From Gnomoniopsis sp. IMI 355080 (taxonomy: Eukaryota > Ascomycota > Sordariomycetes > Diaporthales > Gnomoniaceae): DNA of 64,000 nt. This document shows, piece by piece, positions 25,042 to 37,400 of the stretch. The stretch spans positions 1-64,000 of the forward strand of contig JAPEVC010000040.1 in assembly GCA_027946555.1 (NCBI GenBank), read 5' to 3'. The notes under the pieces were generated by a model that was given only the letters and a program-made list of their open reading frames with translations, ran no database searches and was not told the DNA's origin. A program made the position numbers and the translations under genes. How positions within the stretch are numbered: the first letter of the stretch is position 1; every line of letters begins with the position of its first letter.

Positions 25042-26671
25042 ATGGCCATCTCAAACGGTACCAACGTGTTGCATCGGGAGAATGACGTCCAGAAATCTGC
25101 CGTACTTCATCGTGATCTTCACCATGATTTTCCTGAGGTAGCCCGTGGCGAGGGCAACTACCTCATGCTGAAAGACGGCCGCAAGATATTTGATGCTTCA
25201 GGTGGTGCGGCTGTGGCGTGTGTTGGTGTGAGCCTTTTCTTCTTTTTCCTTTGTATGCCTCGAAGTCGTAGCTCTTCTACTCTCCTTTCGGTATCCTGAT
25301 CATCGATTTAACGCCGGACTTTAGCATGGCAATGCTCGGGTCAACGCGGCCATGGTCGATCAAATCAGTAAAGTGAGCTATTGTGCCTCAGCCTTCTTCA
25401 AGACAATCATTGTGGAAGAAGCTGCAAGAATGTTGATCAACACCACAAACGGCCATATGACGAGAGCATACATCGTAAACTCGGGTGAGCCTGCAGGTCC
25501 ATGCCCACAGAGACTGGAACATAGCTGACCACCAGCAGGATCCGAGGCGATGGAAGCAGCCATGAAATTGGCTCGCCAATACTTCTTGGAGAAGCAGAAT
25601 CCCGAACCCAGCAGGACCCGTTTCATATCGAGGAAGCAGTCCTATCATGGAACGACCCTCGGTTCCTTGGCGATGGGCGGTCACGCCATACGTCGAGCCA
25701 AATTCGAACCTATGCTCACCGACACGGTCTCGAAAGTGTCCCCTTGCTTCTCGTACAGGGGCAAGACCGAGGACGAAACGGACGAGTCATACGTGAAGAG
25801 GCTCGCTAGCGAGCTTGATGACGAGTTCCAACGGCTTGGACCTGGGAGTGTCTGCGCTTTCGTTGCTGAGCCAGTTGTTGGCGCCGCTCTGGGATGTGTG
25901 CCAGCAGTACCAGGGTACTTCAAAGCCATGCAAGCCGTCTGTCGAAAACACGGGGCCCTTCTCATCTTCGACGAAGTCATGTGTGGTATGGGACGAACAG
26001 GTTATCAGCACGCCTGGCAACAGGAGGGCGTCGTTCCGGACATCCAGACTGTCGGTAAAGGTCTGGCAGGAGGATATCAGCCCGTGGCCGGCGTTCTCAT
26101 CCAACAGGACATTGTCGATGCGCTGGAGAGAGGCACAGCGTCAGTAAAAAAAAAAACATTCCAGATAGGATCTCGGGTATTGACTTGATTTCGCAGGGCT
26201 TTTGTGCACGGACACACATACCAGTCCCATGCTGTAGGCTGTGCCGCAGTGCTTGCGGTGCAGCAGATCATCCAAGAGGACTCTCTCCTCTCCAACGTTC
26301 GCACCATGGGCAAAATACTCGAGAATAGGCTTCGGGATACCGTTGGACAGCACCCCAATGTTGGCGATATCCGGGGCCGCGGCCTGTTCTGGGGGATTGA
26401 GTTCGTCCAGGACAAGCTGACCAAGACTCCGTTTGTCACGACTGCCAATGTGGCGAACAAGCTCAATGCGCTTGGCCTGACTGAGGAATACTCGATCGTG
26501 GTATATCCAGGGAATGGCACAGCCGATGGGTTCGCTGGGGACCACATCATTCTCGCACCCCCTTATACAGTGACGGCTGAGGACATTGAGCACATTGTCC
26601 AAACAGTATCAAAGATGATCGATGAATTCTTCGCCGGGGGATTAAACAACGGGGGCTCGAATGGAGCTTAA
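25042..26671 (+). CDS. Class-III PLP-dependent aminotransferase
   Basis: Transfers an amino group, probably from an omega-amino or similar acid to a keto acid; the exact substrate cannot be read from sequence. Exons are 25042-25227, 25325-25484, 25539-26139 and 26197-26671, giving 473 aa, usual for the class. Family marks are HGNARVNAAMVDQI near residue 63, the NSGSEAMEAAMKLAR cofactor-phosphate region at about 114-128, SYHGTTLGSLAMGG, the PLP-binding Asp260 in LLIFDEVMCGMGRTG, and the Schiff-base Lys289 in VGKGLAGGYQP. HGHTYQSHAVGCAA and RGRGLFWGIEF follow. No targeting peptide is obvious, so it is probably cytosolic. Intron 3 has a GTCAGT donor followed by an 11-A run; the join restores TAAFVHGHTYQ. 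The C-terminal tail is Gly/Asn-rich. Confidence 0.93.
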
Positions 26672-27986
26672 GTAATGCCATAACGTATCGAGCCAAGGCA
26701 TCGGAATTGTCGATTGGCGAGTAAAGCGGAAGCCGAAGAGGAAAGAGAGTCATTGGAAAATCTTGGCTGTGGCAGTGGCACTTCTGCCCAAAGGGTATCT
26801 CCGCTTCACGCACCGCACAAGTCTGCAGATAGACCCAATGACAGATCACCCTCCCGATCAATGCAGGCCCAAAATAGGAACTTCCTTTCAACCTTCATTC
26901 TTGCGGCTCGGGATGAGCAAGTAAGATAGTCAAGCAAGTAGGCGACTGAAATACATGACCGTTTCCTGCTTCAAAAACCCATTATTAACAGTGACCCATT
27001 ATTAACAGTGCGTCAGTCACCGACTGTGTGACTAGGTGCTCACTATGTTCAAGGATGTCCGTCTGGTGGGCCGGTTATTAATAAGTAATAGTTCAAAACC
27101 CACATGACCGACTCCTCTGGCCTGAGCCCCGGACTCTCCTGAAATATTCAGCAAGAATAAAAGGAACAGTTTTCCATCGCCAATTTGTATACCCAGATCA
27201 TTCAGACTCGTCTGTGGTCGAGCAGTCGTTTTCGCCTCACAGATGCAGGAGCAGGGCCCATGGACTCAGATGTACTTGCACATCACGACTGGGACAAGCG
27301 TTGCTTTCAAAGATACCTTACCGAGATCATTTCTAACTTCGTAAAAACCAGCGAATCTGTGAGAATACCTAGAGTGCTTCCATGTTCTTATGTATGGACT
27401 CTGAGATGTTGGACAAGAGTGTTCTCCTTGTTGCAAAATTGGGAGAGTGCTCAGCTCGTCCTTCGGACGGGCCACGGCGTACCTGCATGATCTCGATATG
27501 GCCCATCTCGGAATCTGGTCGGCTGCCTACAGCAACAACTTACTTGAATGATATTTCAGACTGCAATCAAGCGAATGGCAAGTTCTTATGTGTCTAGGAG
27601 GGTGTAGATAGAGAATTATCTGTCGCATGTACGCAAAAAGCAGGACATTGGCGACGGATGAAGTTGGTGAGGCTCTTCTTAGTGGCGGCATAACCAGCGG
27701 CTTACATAGTGTATTCAAAGTATTAGGTAAGACGTCACCCGTGGACCACAACCCCTAAACTCCGGGCTCCTACAACTACATGCCTAACTAAACCTCCAAT
27801 CTTCACCCGAGCCTCGGGACCTTGTTTCGTCTTGACACCGCAGACCTGCGCTGTCGTCCTAACTCTATCCTGAATCAACAACGTCTATGAACTAAACCCT
27901 CGTCGGCCAGCGACTGGCTTTGCGACGAATCCAGCGACTGCTGCATCTCCACTGCTTGTCCCGACCGTGGCCCGTTCACGTACGTC
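26672..27986. other. Intergenic, EXO70 promoter side
   Basis: 1.3 kb between two same-strand genes. Apart from the 17-nt tandem repeat at 26978-27010, no feature is recognised. Confidence 0.5.
26978..27010. repeat. Two-copy 17-nt tandem repeat
   Basis: CCCATTATTAACAGTG occurs twice, one base apart (26978-26993 and 26995-27010), in the EXO70 upstream region. Confidence 0.8.
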
Positions 27987-29955
27987 ATGGCTGTCCGCGA
28001 CACCATCAGCCGACAGGCCGCTGAGGAGGAGGCTGAGGTCGACGTGCTCAAATCCCACCTGGAGACAAGGGCACAGATGACCAAGAAGATCGATGTAAAT
28101 CGCGTAAAAGTCGAGGATGCTGGGAGGAAGCTTGATCTGACAGTTGCCTCCCTTGGTGGAGAGACCAAGAAATTGCAGGACCTACTCAAGAGTACGTGGC
28201 TTTGCTACTCTGAAGGGGCCAAGAGGCGCATCACAAGCTTACATCTTTTCCGCAGACATCAGGGCTGCACTCTCTGCCCTCGATAACTTGAACAAACAAG
28301 CAGAGAGCAAGAACGATGAGGAGAGCACCATCCGCATGGGACCGGAGAAGGCGGGACTGACCAGCTACATCAGCTCCCTCAAGCGGCTGCGGAAGACCCT
28401 CGCTTCTATGAAATCATCGAATCTACGATCTACTCAAGACACAGTGGCAGAACTCCAACGATTGATCAAGTCGGGCAACACCCAGCTCGAGGCTTATTTC
28501 GACAAGTTACTGCGAAGCGACACGCCGCGGTCCATTGAGCCACTGCACTACACGACCAAGAACGAGCCATTTCCCATTCTCTCCGAGGACAAAAATTCGA
28601 AACTTGGCGTGCTGAACGACTATATATCAGATGCACACAAAGAAAGTGGCATTGGCGACGATTCCGCTGCGGCAAAGATCTATGCCGAAGTTAGAGGGCA
28701 ATATCTACAATTCACTCTGGCCAATTTAGCATCTGCCAGCATCAATATGGCCAAGAAGAAAGACCCAACAACCATTTATCGGACTGGCATGAGTGGAATT
28801 GGCATGTATGCCCAGGCCATGGAAGGTCTTTTCAGAGCCGAGTATGAGAACATATGTAGAGTTTTTACACGTGCAGATTGGGGCCCGACATTCTTGACGA
28901 CCACCACCGGCGCCATCACCGAGCTTGCTAGGGTTTTGCGGGAATTAAACTTACACATCAAACAACATTTGGCCACTGACTGCTTCTTGGCTTTCGAGAC
29001 GGTAGAAGTAATAACGACCCTTGCCAACAATCTGGAGCAAGCTACCGGCGAACTCAAAGGGGCACTCACGGCGGCACTCAAACCCATCAAAGAGACGGCC
29101 AAGTCCTCTCTGGCGGAGCTATTGGTGACGACGAAGCAGAGAATCAGCAGCCTGGCCACACTGCCCCAAGACGGTGCTCCAATACCTGTCGTGGGAGAGG
29201 CAATCCGAAGTCTACAAGGCATGGTGGACTTCCTGAGGCCGGTCTCAATCATCATGATTTCGATAGGAGATGGTGGCTGGAAGTCCGTGGCGGCGGCTAG
29301 AGGGGCCCCGGATATGACTCCGAACCTTTCCTCGTTCGACGTTACCGCAGATGGAAGAGAAATTTTCGCCCATTATTGTACGGACACTGTCGAGTCGCTG
29401 TTGGCCGCATTGGACGCGCGTGCAAGGATGCTATTCGGAAAGAAACCTGTGGTTGGTGTCTTCATGGCCAACAGCATTATGATAGTTGACAGGATGATTC
29501 GCGAGTCCGAATTATGGCCACTCCTGGACCAGCGGCTGCCGCCACTAATCGACGCTTGGCGCAAGAAGTCCAAGGGCTTGTATTTGGATATGTGCAAGGA
29601 TGTATCAGTACATCTGCTCGACACGATTCACACCTCTCGTGCGCAGCGGCCAACCTCGGGTCAGGGAGCCGTGGATTCGGCTTCGATAATGAAGGGGCTT
29701 TCATCAAAGGACCGCGACAATATCAAGCAAAAATTCTTGGCCTTCAACGCCAGCTTTGATGAAATGGTCAAAAGCCACAAGTCGTTCAACATGGAGCCCG
29801 AGGTGCGCCGCATGTTCGCGCGTGATGTGCAGCAGACTGTCGAGCCGCTGTACAATCGATTCTTTGACCGGTACCACGAGGTCGACAAGGGCAAGGGAAA
29901 GTACGTCAAATATGACAAGGCGCAGATTGCCGGTGTCTTTAATGGGCTGTATTAG
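27987..29955 (+). CDS. EXO70: Exo70 exocyst complex subunit
   Basis: Exo70 binds PI(4,5)P2 and Rho GTPases at the plasma membrane and helps the exocyst tether secretory vesicles during polarised growth. Exons are 27987-28191 and 28256-29955, giving 634 aa, the normal fungal length. The N-terminal coiled coil (about residues 5-100, with EEEAEVDVLKSHLETRAQM and IRAALSALDNLNKQAE) is interrupted by the single 64-nt intron. The helical-rod body follows, with the family segment RPVSIIMISIGDGGW. The C-terminal domain contains FLAFNASFDEMVKSHKSF, FARDVQQTVEPLYNRFFDRY and the basic KGKGKYVKYDKAQIAG end, which corresponds to the phosphoinositide-binding region. No damage seen. Confidence 0.95.
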
Positions 29956-32117
29956 CTATTCCTCTTACTACTCCTATCTGCCTTTTCCGAGATACCCTTT
30001 AAATGAGTTATTCATCTTCCACACTTTATCGCAAGGACAATGCAGACTGGCTGTGTTACATGAGAGTACTCCACCACGTGGGCGAATGTGTCTGGATAAC
30101 GTAGCCGTGGGATGTCGCACGGCAAGAACAACCTTGCGAGCGTGCCTCTTCACGGCCGCCCGCAGCCCAGTTGTGGTCACCTGAGGCTCTTGGAGAACAG
30201 CTTAGCGTGACGACGACGCTACATGCCCGGTACAATGTCAGCTTACAGCATCAGTGGCCGACGATACGTTTTCAAGAATTGATGGCCATTCCGCCTTTTC
30301 GCCCTTGTATAGTACATTTGGAGGCCTACTTTATGGTCACTTTTTGTGTTATGGACTCTGAGTCTCCACATATCAACAGCAGTCCCACAAGGGATCCAGT
30401 ACCTAGCATTAGGCGAAAGCTACTGTAACTCCGTAGTACAGACTACCTCTGAAGATACTCAACGAAGGACTAAGTCTCCCGCCGAGCATCACACAGCACA
30501 CGACTCCGAAGCGCGACCATTATACTAGCCCTTTGCGAACAAGGCCGCACACATACGGAGCAGCTTCAAATGTGCAGTTTCTTCCTCGATCTCTATCTTA
30601 CTAGATGCAGACGGAAGGATGCGACTAGCCCCAGGTACAATTTTCTCCCCCAGTGATCCACTCCCACGGCTTAACTTCGAATAAAATGGATACAGGTTGA
30701 GCACCTACATGCCATCAAAGCCAAATAGTCGAGCCAGTGCCGGCATCCTTGCGTAATAGCCCCGCAATCCGTGGGGGGTGGGGCTGTTTCCCTTCTGCGC
30801 TATCAGACCTCAAGGCCTTGCGTGTGCAGACGGCTTGCGAGTGAGGGACAGAGACAAAGAGATGCATCTTGGCCGCATGGCACTCGCCGGCCAAACAAGT
30901 GTGACGCCGTTCTGCCGAGGCCGAGGACGAGGTGGGAAGCCTGGCTGTGTGCGTGCATGCATATATCCTTTCGTTTGACCCACGAGTGCGTCGAGGACGC
31001 AGAGGCAAGGGCAGTGCTGGTGGTTGCTACTAGCATGGGGGTTCTCGTGGAGGTTGCAAAAGTGTATGTGAGGGGATGTTCTCGTGATACAGTGGGCTGA
31101 GTGTAATTGTCGATGATGTGAACTATCAGGGTGACTTGTCATATTTCAGTTCTCCACAGATGATCTCTCCCTAATGAAGCAAGCTATGGGACATGTTTGT
31201 CCACCAGCCCTGACATACCCTTTGAGTCTCCCCCGGCAATGGAACTTTTTCCCTCCGCGTCTTATCTCTGTCCATCCACCACTGTACACCGTGGTATTAC
31301 TCGTTCAATATCAGAGTGGTCAAGACCTTCGGTCATTGAACGTGACATGTCGTTTATTGTTGTGGAAAGTGAAAGACGGGCGGGGTCTTAATGATAGTGA
31401 AAGACCCGCCCCCATGCGTTTGCCGTTACCCCAAGCGCCGACAAGCAAGCCGTTTCTCAAGAACAAAAAAAAGTCCCTTCGCTCCAAGATTCCATCCCAG
31501 TTATCCGACCCCGTAAACTCCACGCATAGCGATGGTGATGTATTCAAAGTATACAAGCAGGCACAACCTAACATAAATCACTACCCCAAGAAAGAAATCT
31601 ATGCTGGCATAGCAGCAATAACAATATGGGGTATCTGCATGCGGCCGAGGCCATGGAAGTCCAGACTCCCGGTCACCGCTGCCTTGGGCAGGATAACGCA
31701 CAGAGCACATAAAAGAGATTTTCTGCAAGCGGCACGTCTGGACAGAGCCAAGCAGCGGTGAAAATGTCTTGACCTAGCCGCTAACGGCAGAATCCAAGGG
31801 TCTCCGAATGATGGGGACCAAAAAAAAAAATGCAAAAGCGAGATGGTGCCATTGACGGCGGTGGATCAGACCGCGGGTCTCGGCGGGCGTCCAGGCGTCG
31901 TGGGTGTCGTTGAAAATCAGCCAGACAAGAAGAAATTGCTGTCTGTCGATGATCGACGAACCGAGGATGCGGGAAGAGGACCGGGGACATGTTGAGCCAG
32001 TGGAGCTTCTCAGGTACGAGCTGCAGGTGAACCTGGCTCAGATGATGCGGCTGGTCCGAAAGGGGAAGACACAGTGCCCTGTGCGACGTGGGTGGTAACG
32101 AGCAGGGGAGCATGTGC
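29956..32117. other. Gene-poor intergenic region
   Basis: 2.2 kb downstream of EXO70. A 195-codon ATG-initiated frame at 31174-31761 has no domain and low-complexity composition, so it is not called. Around 31369-31420 two near-copies of GTGAAAGAC flank a GC-rich imperfect inverted repeat. An 11-A run occurs near 31820. Confidence 0.5.
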
Positions 32118-32345
32118 TTAGTGCGGGCATCGCGGGCAGTAATATGAGCTGCCATAGCAGTAGTCGTGGGTACCTGGAGGGCGGCGTCAGCATGCGGCTT
32201 ACTTTGATAGAAGAGAGAGGTCCACGAGGTTCTTCTTGAGAACCTAGGTAGGTATTTCGTAATAGGAGAGCTCACCGAAGTCTGCCGCTTTGCAGCAGGT
32301 CGAGCAGCAGTGGTTTACAAGAGGTTGGATTTCCGTGGCGCACAT
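32118..32345 (-). CDS. Candidate 41-aa cysteine-rich microprotein
   Basis: Two-exon gene too short for ordinary ORF calling. Exon 1 is 32345-32276 and exon 2 is 32173-32118, separated by a 102-nt intron with GTGAG donor, GCTGAC branch site and CCTCCAG acceptor in textbook fungal spacing. The product has 41 residues with 8 cysteines at positions 2, 13, 14, 17, 18, 29, 36 and 39. They form CCSTCC followed by C-x6-C-x2-C, a pattern that suggests metal binding or disulfides. There is no signal peptide, so a zinc- or copper-binding intracellular peptide is more likely than a secreted effector. The ATG is the first in its leader, with an AAAATG context, and the leader has a CT-rich stretch and a TATA-like box. 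I recognise no homologue. Alternative splicing could instead join exon 1 to another downstream frame. Confidence 0.45.
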
Positions 32346-32419
32346 TTTCGTGGCTTGGTGAATTTTGTATGTCGATACAGAAGAAGCTTGGATGTGCTGG
32401 AGTTTGGGAAGAGGAGGGG

Positions 32420-32470
32420 CTGTAGAGAGACAGAGAGACCGGACTGTAGAACTATAGAATAAATATGCGG
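32420..32470 (-). promoter_or_regulatory. Putative core promoter of the cysteine-rich microprotein gene
   Basis: On the minus strand, ATATTTATTCTATAG (about 32467-32453) is TATA-like. A CT-rich tract (about 32438-32420) of the kind found near fungal transcription starts follows. Both lie 75-125 nt upstream of the proposed ATG. Confidence 0.3.
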
Positions 32471-35400
32471 ATAGTTCGGATGAGTGCTGAGGCCTTCGAG
32501 TGTGATCAAGTGTGATGAGAGCGGTCGAAGAGTCAAGTGCCAAAAACTTATCAGTTAGAGTTTGGATGCGAACTCGAAGAGCTGTGTCTTATATCGGGCA
32601 ATATCCTTGGAGAGAAAGTTGAGGGTGCCGGTGGAGATGGAAAGACAGGAATTCAGTCCGGGGACGGGAAAAAGGGGGCCAGCAGAGGTTTATAAGATGA
32701 CTTTTTGAAACGAGACAGACAAGAGCGACGCGACGATCAGTGATGACCTCGAAAGGGATGACTGTGTCTGCTATATCTGCTCTGCCGACCAGATCGAAGT
32801 GAAGTGGGAGGAACGCGAGCCTGGGGGGCGCCAAGGAAACACAGTGCAGCGTATCCGGACATCCATCACCTTTGATGAGGCAGGGGCACACTACTAAGTA
32901 CAAAATACAGTACAAACCAGGTACAAGTGTCACAGGGCTCCAAGACTAGGAACAAGCTGAATACAAGAAAACGTACAATTTCACCTCGTCGCATCTGTTG
33001 CTCCTGGAGGTACTGTACATGGACACAAGGACATTGCAACCCTTGCAGTTATCAGGATGCGAGCGGATGGGGCCGATATTGAGTACCTAGGGGTTGACAG
33101 ACGAACGCTCATGCCGGGCACCCCCAAGCCGGCCTATCCTGCTCCTGGCACTCAACGCCACGGGAAATTAGGCCACGCCCGGCTGATGGTAATACAAGAT
33201 GAAAAATATGATTACAGCACAGTACAACGGAGGCTCATCACAATGGTCCAGCTGTGCGCCAGTCTGGAACATCAGACAAATCAGGTGTTCTTTGTCGAGG
33301 ATTGCTTCAAGCAGCATGCATCATATTCGTACTGTGCTCGCCAGCACGTATTGTTCGTATTGTAATTCAAGGGTGTACAGTACAGTATCTATCTACTTGC
33401 TGCATTGCGCGCGGTGCACCTGCAGTCTGTTTTCAGCTTTGGACAGACTTTGTGTGATTGTGTTCCAAGTCTAACTCACCGGTTATACGAAACACAACAG
33501 CTAACAAAAGCCACAACGAGGCAACCAGACAAGGCGATGAGACTATCATGGTATCATCATCATACCAGGAATTAAGGCCACCAAGCCATAGCGGTGAGCC
33601 TCACGAAGGTGTCACAAGACCACACAAGTGCCTCCACGGTTCCGGACATTGTTCTCATACTCGATACTATCATAGAATACTACACATAGTATGTACTCAG
33701 TATTTGACCCCCACTCGCGGCCTCCAAAGTGGTGTGTGCCACACTGATTCATGATCAGCATGATCACCTCAAGCTTGTGGGGAGAGCCGCTCTCCGTGCC
33801 GTTGTGGGATCCGTAGCGTCGCTATGGTACAGTACTACCCAGTTCAGTCCCACCGGAGCCAACGTCCTCTGCCCGTCGCGCGTCTGCACATCAATCTCGC
33901 AAGGAGCAGCTTACGCAACCCCTTCCCCAGAATTTTCGGACGACTTACCATTCTGTCATCCAAACTTCATCCCATTCGGACTTCAAGATGTTGACTTGGA
34001 AACAGAACCCACCGTCTCAGGTTGGCCAGGTCTCGGGATGGCCTGAGAAGTTTCTCTTGGATGGATCGTGTGTCTAGGACGCGACAGCTTCTCTGGAAGG
34101 TGTTCTTTTGGAAACTCGCAAGATGACAATTTTTAGGTCGACGATGTTCAGCATCCCAGACCACCTTCCCGTGGTTTCATGTCCTTCCACGTGGGTCACC
34201 ACTCCACTTCGTTGCCTTGGAGCCCGTTCGATTGTTCTGCCACGCTTCCCACGGTGCGTACGTCCTCTAGCCCTGAGCGTTTTGTACCGAAGGAGGACCG
34301 AGGCTAGTGCTTGGAAGGGGCATCGTAGTTGAAGAAACCCTCGAATAATCCCTCTTCCCGCCCACCACTTTCATTCTTGTCAAATGGGACCGGCAGGACT
34401 ATGGTGACTATGACCAGCACGTGGCTTTGTTAGCAACCCGTCCTGCTGCATTACATTGGTTCGTATTAATGCCGGCTACTCAATAAGCCTCGATCATGAT
34501 GGGCTCGATCCTACTAATGCAATTCAGCCACACTCTATGTCTACCGCGACTGACTTGCCTTGACAAGGCGTCATTCCCGGGTGAGCCAGGCACTCATGAC
34601 TGACAACAAGCTGCTCCAGAACCCATGCCTACTGTTGCACCAGCCTGCCAAGTACTTCAGAATCTAAGCTACCTCCAGCGCGGCTATCCTTAAACAATGG
34701 TATGTATGTTGTTGATGGGTAAAGGCAACTGTGGCTACATGTGAAGGGTTGATTCTTGATATTATAAAGAGCGGGTTCCCCGTTCCTGGAGTTCCGTGTC
34801 TAGTCGCCCAAATTTAAGGTTTTTACGTTCCTGCGGACTAAGAATAACCCCGGTCTCAGACAAAAGAACATGAATTTGGAGGCTGAAGTGTGCTTCTCGC
34901 ACAATTTTCAGGGACCAGGTACTCGCACTGAGACTAGGCTTAAATTTGGAAATCTGGGGAATGCTCCGGCGCATATCAGGATCATCTCCTCTGGCAATTT
35001 GAAACTTGGTCAACAAACACCTTCCAAGTACTCTACTTGAGTCACGGACTTATAAACCATAGTCAGGCTATCAGGGCATTCCCTGATGACTCTTACGATA
35101 AGTACAGACGATCGTGATCCGAATTCCAGAAAGTCCAAGAAGTGGGTTCACTTGAGCAAACAAGGTGGATGTATGGTATCTATGTTACAGCTGAGTTCTG
35201 GGAATATCGGTACTGCCACCCTGTTGGATTAAGTCTGGAACTGATCATTACGTGGCCTATGGTTGACCAGCGTCGTCTCTACACGTAACGTCGTCCCAGC
35301 CCGTAACGTCCGCCATTCGTTCTGCAACTTCGCCCAGCTCGCCGCAGGATTATCTGCCTGATCTGTCAAATTTCGTAGCATTCAGCCTCACAGAAGCCAC

Positions 35401-35690
35401 TTGGGAAGCATCTCAGACGTGGCAGTCGACATTTATCAGGGGCGTTGAGTTACCCAACTTGGAAAACTTTCGGCAGATCTAATTGGCGGAATCTGGCTTC
35501 CTTCCTAGCTAAAGGACTGATCGACGTTTATACGTTTGGAGTACTGCTGAGAACGCGGCGATGATTGAATTTGGGCCATGCAAGTCACTTGCAGTCAGTT
35601 ATGCGCATTAAGATTCAAAAGCTATACCTCACGCCAATATTGGGGATTACAATGTCACGAAAATAATTGATTTCATGAAAAGCCAATCGC
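32471..35690. other. Gene-poor intergenic region
   Basis: 3.2 kb with no supportable gene. Short TACAGTA/GTACTGTAC motifs recur (about 32911, 33012, 33222, 33377, 33825). Base composition becomes visibly richer in A and T beyond about 34.7 kb. Confidence 0.5.
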
Positions 35691-37400
35691 CTCTAGGCAC
35701 GTAGGCCGGTGCCAGTGACGCCTACAAAGTATGACCTGGACGAGAGGCCGACAAGCTCCTCGTAGATGACAAAGTCCCGACCGCAAGCGTAGCCCAACTT
35801 ACTTGATAGGTGTATCAGCCCCGGTTGGCTCTCTGCCACTGTCCTATACATGCTGGTACCTGACTTGACGGCGACATTCAGGAAGAAAGATTGGAGCAGA
35901 AGGCCCTGTCTCGAGACCTCAAATATCCTATCTGCTCTTAAAGCGAACGCAACACTTTGGACGTTAGCCAAGTTCGAGGACTGAGAGAACCTGACCTATG
36001 CTATTACAGGCCTCTTCAGTATCCTGTAATCGTCTCAGGGCTGAGGTAGTGCTGGTCACACCACGAGGGTTCCTCGACTTTCAGGCACGGGTAAGTCCTT
36101 CAGGACGACCTTCAGCTGGTATTGATAGGCGAGCCACACATAGAGGCAATTCGTGTGCTCTCCTGTCACATCTAAGAAAACCGCTCGGACTTTATCAGCC
36201 CAGCTGTTGCAGGCCTCTGGACGCCGCCAAATATGGCCCTCTTCCATCATCAACGAGACCGCCGCAATCTCGAAGACTGCGGAAGGCCTATGCTGACTGA
36301 ATATATCAATCGCCAATCGCCATCGCGGGTCTAAGAGAGAGCGGCAACTTCATCGCCAGCCTGCCCCTATTTGAGGCTTGGCCCAATCCGTCGCTGTAGC
36401 TCAAGAATGACACATCGTCGTAGCAGCTGACCTCGGGACGCAGTTGAAGGACTGAGTCAATGATACTTCACATTATGTTTTAATGAGGTAGTCAATTATA
36501 TCAGCTTACACTGTCTCCACATGTGGCTGAATCATCCAAAGACAGGGCCCAAAGACCGTCATACTTCGCGGCACGCTCAGTGACACGAGGTGAAGCATTC
36601 TTCCAGACAGCTCGCTGCTAAGAATCGACGGCAAAGTGACCTCGAACGCTGCTAGACGATACCTTGGAGAAGAGTCTGTCCAGCATTTCCGCGCCTTGCT
36701 CGATCGCAGCCTTTGAGGCCGAAACGACCTTCAGACTTGCCTGTCGTAGACGAGGGCTCGGCCTACTTGTCACGCCGACTCTTAGATCAATCTTCATTTT
36801 CACGTTCTTTTTCTTTTGCTTTTTTGGGACATGGACACAAAGAAACGGAGACGACGCCGTCGACTATAACCGTCGTCTCGGCAAAGCTGGTCATCACGAT
36901 GCAAACACAGCGCCCTTGAGGATCCCTCCTGAGCACCCTGTTCTTGTCCTTCCCGGCATGCTTTGAATGGTGGCATCGGGGAAAGATGCTTGAGAAGGTA
37001 TCCGCTTCCAATGTCGCCGGCCTGATGATGACCTTGAATTCCTTCCAAACTTATGGGGCTTCGAAACAACAGAAGCCCTGCTGTCCTCCAATGAGCAGAT
37101 TGGCCACCATGGTGCGCTCGTGATCTCAGGATGATGCAGCTATACGCGGTGAGATCAGTATCGCCCAGCAACTGCTTATACAAATTACCATGCTTTCTTT
37201 CACTACATCACTATCGACACACAGAAAAAACTATCTGTGATATGGATATGCTGTTGCGAAGATCAGACGGCTCCGACAATTCATCTTGTGTTTGCCTCTG
37301 AACGCATATTTTACCTAAGGTTCTCACCCAGCTTGACGTCCCACTGCTGAGCGGCGCGAGCGGCACACTCAGACGTGGCGATACCGCCAGACTGAATGCC
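35691..37400 (-). pseudogene. Gene-like fragments, probable degraded gene
   Basis: Several minus-strand segments look protein-like but do not join into one gene. 35971-35693 has a splice-acceptor-like TCTCTCAG just upstream and reads ADRIFEVSRQGLLLQSFFLN. 36316-36056 reads RPEACNSWADKVRAVFLDV. 36803-36618 contains KVVSASKAAIEQGAEMLDRL. About 37394-37328, between acceptor-like and donor-like sites, reads SGGIATSECAARAAQQWDVK. Stops and frame changes separate them. I cannot name a family. It could be a decayed gene, a gene with many introns I failed to join, or chance. Confidence 0.25.

Noticed and set aside
31174..31761. 195-codon ATG-initiated plus-strand frame
   Set aside because: No domain, no splice structure, low-complexity composition; compatible with chance in an intergenic region.
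31781..32275. 164-codon minus-strand frame overlapping the microprotein locus
   Set aside because: It begins with GTG exactly at the intron donor and has no ATG start or domain; more likely a read-through of the intron and 3' flank.
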